NCBI GenBank assembly: GCA_030280995.1
Contig: JASXTE010000005.1
Coordinates: forward strand, 22,308,501-22,372,500
Length of the DNA stretch: 64,000 bases
Direction of reading: 5' to 3'
Origin: Hemileia vastatrix
Lineage: Eukaryota > Basidiomycota > Pucciniomycetes > Pucciniales > Zaghouaniaceae
In this document: positions 59,101 to 64,000 of the stretch, in pieces
Numbering within the stretch: position 1 is the first letter of the stretch
How the letters are laid out: every line of letters begins with the position of its first letter
Notes under the pieces: model-generated
Seen by the model: the letters and a program-made list of their open reading frames with translations, nothing else
Database searches by the model: none
What the model was told of the DNA's origin: nothing
Made by a program: the position numbers and the translations under genes

Positions 59101-61726
59101 ATAAATCATTGCCAATAATAAACCAATCACTACAATTATTATTATCCATTACTACAAATTCACAAACTGCTCTAACATATCCATTATTATATTTAAAGAA
59201 TACAGCAGTTTTGTATTTGCCAATTGGATTTAATACTGAACCAAAACCCCTCCAGTTCTTTGTCTGAACAGGTTCTAGTTTTTCCTGGTACTTACTATCA
59301 AGTTTCATTAATGCATTAAGTGAAACTACACTACCTGCAGCCCCAGTGTCAAGAATGGCATTCATTTCTTTTCCAAATATGATAATAGGTGCTCTGATAG
59401 GTGTTATTTTATAAGTGTCATGAGATACATCTTTAATTATTTCAGCTTCCTCTATGGAAGTTAAAGATGTGTCTGTATGAGGTATAGCATCATTCAGGAA
59501 CATTATATCCTGTTCTAATACAAATATCTCATTTTCATCATCACTGTAAGATATGTTACTCTTGCAATCCTCACTGGATTCCACATTCTCATCTTCATGA
59601 TTACTAGGTTCAGAATTCTGTGAGGTTTCAATAACATTTATTCTTTTCTTACACGTGTGACCTTTAACCCAAGGTTCATTACATTTGTAACAAGTGTTAT
59701 TTTCTTGTCTCTTAGGGACAAGGGGAGCTGAAGGTTTTTTCTTTTCCACTGGTAACTTACTTGTAGTAGGTTTTACCACGTCAACACTTTGTCTGTAATT
59801 ACTATACTTGGTTTCATACTTGTGGTTTAATAATATCTCATTGCATATATTAATGAATCCAGAGGTGTCTCTGACAGTCTCAGTTCTAGCTACAATAATG
59901 TCTCTAACTGATATAGGCAACTTGTATATTATTTTTTCTTTCCACTCTTCATAATCCATTTTTGGATCCATAGCTTTCATGATTTTTATTAAATTCATTA
60001 AGAAGACCATGGGTTTATCTCCAGCATTTGGATTATATCTGGCCCTTTCATACAGTCTTTGTTGAGTGATTCTAAATTTTGGGCCACCAAATTGCCTTTC
60101 AATTAGTGCCTTCCATTCATTCCAGGAGTAATTAATTCCCTCACTCAATACAGATTCAAACCATAATAAGGCCACATCTGTAAATAAAGATATTAACTTT
60201 GAAGTAATTTCTTCATCAGGTAATTTGTATGAAAATTTTAAGTTATCAATTCTTTGTATGAATTGTTGCCAATCAGATTTTGAATCCCCGTCAAAAGAAG
60301 GGTACTGATCTAACTTAGGCCAGTTCTTTTGGCTAGTTTTAGCTTCCCTAACCTGAGGAATATTGAGTAATTCACTCACTTTAGAAAGATGATCATTTAT
60401 TTCATCTTTTACTGATTTTATATTCTCAGAGCCCATGACACTATGTTCATGTTCCATCATTGGTTTATCATCAGAGTGTTTCATAAAAACTGGTACTCTT
60501 CCTTCATAAGAGGTATTATCCTTTATTGTTTCAGTATTTTTCAAAATGTTAGCTACTTCAATTTCTACTCTTTGTAACCTATCTTTTATTACAGGTACAT
60601 GAGTTAAGGTATCATTTACATTTGAAAAAGACAATTTTACACGTCCCTCTATGGTGGCCATAATATTCTGAGAATGTTCTAATTTAATTTCTAAATTTTT
60701 AATCTCAGAATTTAATCTTTTGTTTTCATTGATCAAATCATTATTTGAATTCTCAATAACTTTTAACTTATTGGCTTTTGTACTCAATGATTGTGTGATG
60801 TTTAATAATACACTTTCCGTATTATTGTTGGACTCTCTAGAGAATTCTTCCAATTTTTCAATTCTTAATAATAATTTACTAATTATTTTTGATTCCATTG
60901 GATTTTCTTTTAGAAAATATTCAATTTTGTCTGTTTCCAATTCAGAAGATTCATCATCAGGGTCAATTTTTAATTCATTTGATTCCATTTTTATATTAAT
61001 AGTATTTTCCTGGTGATCAATAAAACTATGTACATTGTCCTCATTTAATGACAAGTCTAACATGTTATTTTCAAATGAATAATTTTGTAAATCCTTATCA
61101 ATTATATCCAATAACTCTCTATCAATTTCATTACCTATAAGTAATTCATTGTTAGGATTATATAATTGATCTTGAGAAGGTGGATGACTTACCACGGTCT
61201 TATTCCATTTCCCCTGCCTCTCCTTGGCTTTCCCCAGTAAGGGTGACTGCTGGATCCCTGTTGAGGAGGACTGTTGTAGTTTTGGGCATACCAATCCCAC
61301 TTCCATTTGCTTACAGTTATCTTTTGGTCCTCTTCTGGGACTGGAGGTGTTGGTGTGGTATTTGGTGCCACTGGTTGTTGATGAGACCTTATATCCACTA
61401 GAGCCTGGTTGACTTCTATAAAGCCCTGTGCCGCCCTTTTCTCCAGATTGTTGATCTGGTCTAACATATTGTTTACTCTTATTGTTAGTGTATTCAGTAG
61501 GGTTGAGAGGGAGTGAATTTGCTCTTGTAAGGTGTTTTTGGACTTCTTTATTGACATTTGTTTTAAGAGCTTTTCCTTTTCCTCCATGGACATTGGTGGG
61601 GTGTTGTTTATTGTTTCTGGTGATTCTTGACCCTCCATTTGGATGTCCTGTAACAGGTCTTTCAGCTCTAGTTCTTAAGTTATAAGGTTTTGCCTTATTA
61701 CTTACAATGTCATTGTTGTCACACAT
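56099..61726 (-). CDS. A2 Gag-Pol polyprotein (1875 codons)
   Basis: Starts at ATG 61726, conserved in A1. Approximate residues: N-terminal YNLRTRA motif 15-25; coiled coils about 270-350; Gag core with FDGDSKSDWQQFIQRIDNLK about 470; zinc knuckle TCYKCNEPWVKGHTC about 677-690; protease AILDTGAAGSVVS about 792; RT with LCGDYRALN about 1042, MPFGPKNAPSVFQ about 1110 and YIDDIIVFSK about 1147; RNase H with LYTDASFIGLGAAL about 1294; integrase HHCC about 1529-1570, catalytic D in NMDFVTG about 1597, D in SDRDPKF about 1662, E in GLAERMI about 1695; GPY-type VGPFVV about 1842. All catalytic motifs look intact, so it may have been active recently. Residues 33-190 are read in a frame that overlaps a better-conserved alternative frame. 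The last 30 residues are frameshifted. Confidence 0.92.
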   Translation of the reverse strand: MCDNNDIVSNKAKPYNLRTRAERPVTGHPNGGSRITRNNKQHPTNVHGGKGKALKTNVNKEVQKHLTRANSLPLNPTEYTNNKSKQYVRPDQQSGEKGGTGLYRSQPGSSGYKVSSTTSGTKYHTNTSSPRRGPKDNCKQMEVGLVCPKLQQSSSTGIQQSPLLGKAKERQGKWNKTVVSHPPSQDQLYNPNNELLIGNEIDRELLDIIDKDLQNYSFENNMLDLSLNEDNVHSFIDHQENTINIKMESNELKIDPDDESSELETDKIEYFLKENPMESKIISKLLLRIEKLEEFSRESNNNTESVLLNITQSLSTKANKLKVIENSNNDLINENKRLNSEIKNLEIKLEHSQNIMATIEGRVKLSFSNVNDTLTHVPVIKDRLQRVEIEVANILKNTETIKDNTSYEGRVPVFMKHSDDKPMMEHEHSVMGSENIKSVKDEINDHLSKVSELLNIPQVREAKTSQKNWPKLDQYPSFDGDSKSDWQQFIQRIDNLKFSYKLPDEEITSKLISLFTDVALLWFESVLSEGINYSWNEWKALIERQFGGPKFRITQQRLYERARYNPNAGDKPMVFLMNLIKIMKAMDPKMDYEEWKEKIIYKLPISVRDIIVARTETVRDTSGFINICNEILLNHKYETKYSNYRQSVDVVKPTTSKLPVEKKKPSAPLVPKRQENNTCYKCNEPWVKGHTCKKRINVIETSQNSEPSNHEDENVESSEDCKSNISYSDDENEIFVLEQDIMFLNDAIPHTDTSLTSIEEAEIIKDVSHDTYKITPIRAPIIIFGKEMNAILDTGAAGSVVSLNALMKLDSKYQEKLEPVQTKNWRGFGSVLNPIGKYKTAVFFKYNNGYVRAVCEFVVMDNNNCSDWFIIGNDLLTKFGIKLDPANSCFTIGVNGKRKFKICSENSVYAISPREEQLQGGRTTNEVGELENEIQKASFSPQLSKIEQEDILRLIKLYPMAFAHGSNELGLVKDHEMKISLSCDLDNIPGSLKKKPYPASPAKRKDIEDNIKLLLEMGIVEKVDTPPKYCVISPVLISYEKDKARLCGDYRALNTYTVDDIYPLPRIASIHATLQGAKYDSCLDGNKGYHQIPVERNSQNYLLITTHMGIYKYVRMPFGPKNAPSVFQKLMDSVFHQEMVEGWLLVYIDDIIVFSKTYDENLNHLKRVFQKMDEINMTIALKKCKFGFQSLKVLGHVVSGLQICVEQNKVAAIKNIGIPKNVKEVQSFLGMCGYYRQYIKNYQSISAPLTTLIRKNEAFIWNNERQHAFNKLKECLMSAPILGLPDFTLPFILYTDASFIGLGAALQQKQIINGKLSEVVICYISRTLRKTELRYGATQLECLAVVWALEKLHYYLEDQKFELITDCSAVKSLLNMKTPNRHMFRWQLAVQEYRGRMTITHRAGTLHSNVDLLSRSPLPNDADNPAYVPENEVIHIFGIYIVDLEEEFMQTILENYSSDKDLSKISTILNDPTNASMSALIKNLPPKYKNALEKGKLSIEDGYIYYRKKLSKVIVIPPSMKELMLSTCHDDILAGHFDFNKTLTRVKNTAWWINMKEDVQKYIETCDSCQKSKRLTGKRAGLLQQIEQPKAPWEIINMDFVTGLPLAGKESFNSCWVIVDRLTKMCKFIPTHKEVSAKDLALLWWTQMMNTAGFPKAIISDRDPKFSSEFWTSLMEVSGCQLKLSTAHHPQTDGLAERMIQTLEDMIRRYCAFGLEYKDNEKFTHDWVTLIPGLEFAYNSTTHSVTEKKPFELWLGYVPNTPVNHLNKLPRLDIHPGTKSFIHMQQMCRKHAEECIQKAFEYEKKRWDKSHKEFEFKKGDEVLISTLHFNLQGNVKLKDPFVGPFVVKKWLGIMQWKSYYMLHMIGNIQFSPSHY
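61135..61192 (-). other. A2 intron-like segment 2 (58 nt)
   Basis: Minus strand GTAAGT, TCCTAACAA (branch point), TTATAG, then GTAATG. It starts where the WxWxW frame ends (CCG TGG TAA). Splicing would also give TGG TAA, so it cannot by itself return the frame to Gag-Pol. Confidence 0.45.
61189..61638 (-). CDS. A2 overlapping coiled-coil/WxWxW reading frame
   Basis: A 149-codon frame, +1 relative to the polyprotein: MSMEEKEKLLKQMSIKK, a coiled coil (LSTLLNTLTIRVNNMLDQI, NNLEKRAAQGFIEVNQALVD), KWKWDW near 61305-61288, SHPYWGKPRRGRG and IRPW at the C terminus. The same segment is found in D (KWKWDW, HPYKGKKR, IPW) and E (KWQWEW, HPYQGGRR, PKPW), where the polyprotein-frame sequence is not conserved. 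It is therefore probably the real coding frame here. It could be entered by splicing 61648-61705 or from its own ATG at 61638. A GGGAAAT heptamer at 61207-61213, in this frame, could allow -1 slippage into the polyprotein frame. Confidence 0.6.
   Translation of the reverse strand: MEGQESPETINNTPPMSMEEKEKLLKQMSIKKSKNTLQEQIHSLSTLLNTLTIRVNNMLDQINNLEKRAAQGFIEVNQALVDIRSHQQPVAPNTTPTPPVPEEDQKITVSKWKWDWYAQNYNSPPQQGSSSHPYWGKPRRGRGNGIRPW
61648..61705 (-). other. A2 intron-like segment 1 (58 nt)
   Basis: Minus strand GTAAGT seven codons after the polyprotein ATG, ending GTTACAG. Removal would lead from the start codon into the coiled-coil/WxWxW frame. The branch point is weaker than in D (AGCTGAAAG region). 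Confidence 0.45.
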
Positions 61727-62310
61727 TTTTACATGGAATTTTAGAGAATTGAAAGTTTAGATTTAAAAAACTTCAAAAAGGAGTTTAATCAGTATTTATT
61801 AATACCACTGAAGAAAATTTTATTGCTTACTTATTGGTATTAAGTGAATCTTTAAGTGCCAAAAGTCAAATACGCTTTTATGTGGTCACTTGATTTAACT
61901 GGTCTACAATATGTAGCCGTGTATTTATATTTAAAAAAGAAAATTTGTTAGTAAGATTCTTTCCAAATATTAAATGAATTTTACAAACCAATAAAAAGGG
62001 ATTAAGAGTCCTGTAAAAAGAAAACAATTAATCAGTTTAATTGGTTATTATCTGCAAAGATCACAAATTTAATTGGTCTATTGACAGACTCCCACTAAGA
62101 ACAATTATATGTTAAATTAGTGGTAAAATTGATGATTCAATATCACAATTTTATTATATAACAGGGCTTCTTTTTCTGAAATCACTATATAAGTGACCCC
62201 AACCTGTTGTAATTATCCAAATATTTCTATAGGGATATTATTTACGTGTACCTTCTTTGAAAATTTCACTTACTGGATTATAACAGAATTCTTGAGGAAA
62301 GGTCCCCGAT
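61727..62310 (-). other. A2 5' leader with primer-binding region
   Basis: No gene. Directly inside the LTR the minus strand reads ATCGGGGACCTTTCC. A tRNA primer site would normally begin TGG. A1 has TTGAGGACCTTTCC and E has CTGAGGGCCTTTCC, so the conserved part is GG(A/G)CCTTTCC. Confidence 0.6.
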
Positions 62311-63812
62311 TGTCAGGCTAAGATCAAGTACAAGGACGTGAACTAGCTTGAATAGTCAGTTGTCTAGAAGAATTTTATGGTCCTATATGAATACTGTAGT
62401 GTTAATCCACTAAATTGTATAATAATATCAAATATAAGGGTCTCAGTAATATAATTCTCACTATTCTTATATATGGATTACAATCTTTATAGTTGGCAGA
62501 AAAATAGATTATATAAATTCAGATACTATTCAAAAGACTTATAAAAGTACTAATTGATATGTATTGTAATTGATTTGGTTATATTGGTTAAATTGTAATG
62601 ATAAAGAATGAAGAAACACAACCCAAAAACCTCCTCCTTTTATACACACTGAGTTCCCCAATGATTCCCTTGATGTACCACTCAATACACAGTTAATGAC
62701 GCCTCTAAACAACTAATATACATGCCCATCAACATTCCCATTAACCCATGACATAATTAGAAGAGTAACAACCGCCAAAATCCTGTAATAATAAGGGAAA
62801 TCCATCAAAATTAAAGAAAAAGACAAAAAGAGAGTATATGCGTATAAAACAATAATATTAAAGACTAAAGGAGACTTTTTTAAGGTTAATAATAGCTTAA
62901 TAATAAGGGGGATTTACTGTAGAAATATTGGGGCTAATCCTGACATTATACTACGTGAAATTCACATTCAAAAATAACCAAAATTGACTGAGAAACCACC
63001 CAAAAACTTAAAAAAGAGCGTGAGATGTGGGGTAACTACATGCAGTTCTTGGCAGGCGCTTGCACGGGTAAATCCTTGACGAAAATTAGGCGAATTTAAG
63101 CGTGGTGATGAAATAAAGTGCCAAGAGTGAGGTTATTAATGAAATTAGAGCATATAAACAAGGTCAATGCATTATTAATTAAGCTAGGACACTAAATAAG
63201 TGCCTGTTGCCTATTTTAGTGTGTTTCCCCACAGTGGGCGTAGAATGTGGGGTAATTATAGTGTGAAAAAGCTAACTTTGCTAAAAATGAAGCTATTCAC
63301 ACGGGAAAAAAGCAGGCAGTATGTAGCCAGTACACAGAAGCCATTTCTGGCATAAAAAATACCAAATTAGAAAAGTGTTATTTTTATGCATTTAAATAGC
63401 CAAATCAATAGTTCTAAATGAGCCCAATTGATCTGTCAAAGCGCAATTTTGATATTCTCAATTTTATAGCGCATATAGTCAACTTTTAAGTGAAATAAAG
63501 CACATTTATTGTTTTTTGTGTAAAACAATGAATATAACAGCTTTAAGTAAACTTAAAAATTATGTAGCCTTATACTTAAGGTTCTTAATATTACCCTAAC
63601 ATATTCCAACTTAATATTAAGTACATAAGACTTATAGAAGGTGGATATATGTGTGTATATAAGGTGTTATAATGGCATTTTATGTGTATTATCATAATTT
63701 TACTTATGTATACTGTTTGTGTACTCTCATTTATTGTTCCCATGTATAGTTCATGTGTTTAACATAACTTATAAGCACTTTTTACTCAGTCCTGGGGATA
63801 TACAGGCTGACA
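62311..63812 (-). repeat. 5' LTR of A2 (LTR3), recombinant
   Basis: 1502 bp. Up to 63240 it shares the diagnostic bases of LTR2; from 63325 on it shares those of the solo LTR at 49218-50716. It is followed by GTTTG and element B DNA, exactly as that solo LTR is. Confidence 0.95.
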
Positions 63813-64000
63813 GTTTGGGTACTAATATCAACCGAAAAAAATAAAATTAAATAAAATTAATATTCGAGGACCCCCCCAAAAAAAAAAAAATTTCCAGGAC
63901 CATTATATTGGACCTTTTCTAGTAATAGAAAAACATGGAGAAAATGCAGTAGAAATAACAATTACCTAAGGAATATCAAAAAAACATGCAACATTTCCAG
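63813..64000 (+). pseudogene. Element B GPY tail, second copy
   Basis: Repeats 50717-50907 with only a few single-base and A-run length differences, including the GTTTGGGTACTAATATC start and the GPF region. It runs off the window. Confidence 0.9.

Larger units (their letters stand above)
54171..63812 (-). mobile_element. Young, nearly intact Ty3/gypsy chromovirus-like element A2 (family A)
   Basis: Two 1502 bp LTRs flank leader, gag-pol and polypurine tract on the minus strand. The flanks do not match: AAAAT on the left (from the array), GTTTG on the right (from element B). This is explained by recombination in the right LTR. The main reading frame of 1875 codons is open except for one base missing in an A-run near the C terminus. 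LTR divergence up to the breakpoint is low, about ten differences per kilobase by eye, so insertion was recent relative to A1. Confidence 0.95.

Noticed and set aside
61135..61192. Splicing of segment 2 as the way A2 returns from the WxWxW frame to Gag-Pol
   Set aside because: The 58 nt length is 1 mod 3 and the spliced codon is followed by TAA, so it does not restore the polyprotein frame. It is kept only as a conserved intron-like signal.
54171..63812. Reading A2 as an ordinary insertion with a 5 bp duplication
   Set aside because: Flanks are AAAAT and GTTTG. The mismatch and the mosaic LTR show that the right side was replaced by recombination.

Overview
This 64 kb window is extremely AT-rich, carries no convincing host gene, tRNA or rRNA, and consists almost entirely of retrotransposons inserted into one another. 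The elements are chromodomain-type Ty3/gypsy retrotransposons with short fungal-style introns, a PIF/Harbinger-like DNA transposon and a Tet-like 2OG-Fe(II) oxygenase. Together these point to a fungal nuclear genome, most likely a TE-bloated basidiomycete such as a rust. The fungal call is fairly safe; the lineage is inference.

Layout. Positions 1-2810: degenerate satellite with a long palindrome in each unit. 2811-5827: AT-rich DNA with one decayed coding stretch. 5828-21666: an old minus-strand Ty3 element (C), split by a full-length family-A element (6149-15783, target duplication ATGAG) and by an inverted family-A solo LTR (16297-18906, duplication TTTTT) that itself holds an LTR-like insertion. 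21667-51060: a plus-strand Ty3 element (B). B is split by element D in its LTR (22884-28893, duplication GTTTA), element E in its gag (30412-44450, duplication ATGGA), a 234 bp MITE in its integrase (duplication TAT) and a family-A solo LTR (49218-50716, duplication GTTTG). E in turn holds two solo LTRs (duplications AGAAG and ATTAT) and a 3.5 kb Harbinger element (40817-44321, duplication ATT). 51060-54170: a 3.1 kb AAAAAT array that grew from the lysine-coding tail of B. 54171-63812: a young, nearly intact family-A element (A2). 63813-64000: a second copy of the B tail.

Main observations. (1) The right LTR of A2 is a chimera: its 5' part matches the left LTR of A2, its 3' part matches the solo LTR at 49218-50716, and it is followed by a second copy of the DNA that flanks that solo LTR. 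This is the expected product of LTR-LTR unequal recombination that duplicated about 13.1 kb. (2) In four related Ty3 families the Gag N-terminal region holds a coiled-coil/WxWxW reading frame out of phase with the start codon. It is bracketed by intron-like segments (46-76 nt, all 1 mod 3) with donor, branch-point and acceptor signals. In B, removing both segments joins the three frames into one Gag. (3) The Harbinger-like element carries a Tet/JBP-like oxygenase pseudogene beside its transposase.

The elements work as ordinary LTR retrotransposons (Gag, protease, RT, RNase H, integrase, chromodomain-like tail). Only A2 looks recently active, and its long ORF is broken once, in an A-homopolymer near the C terminus.
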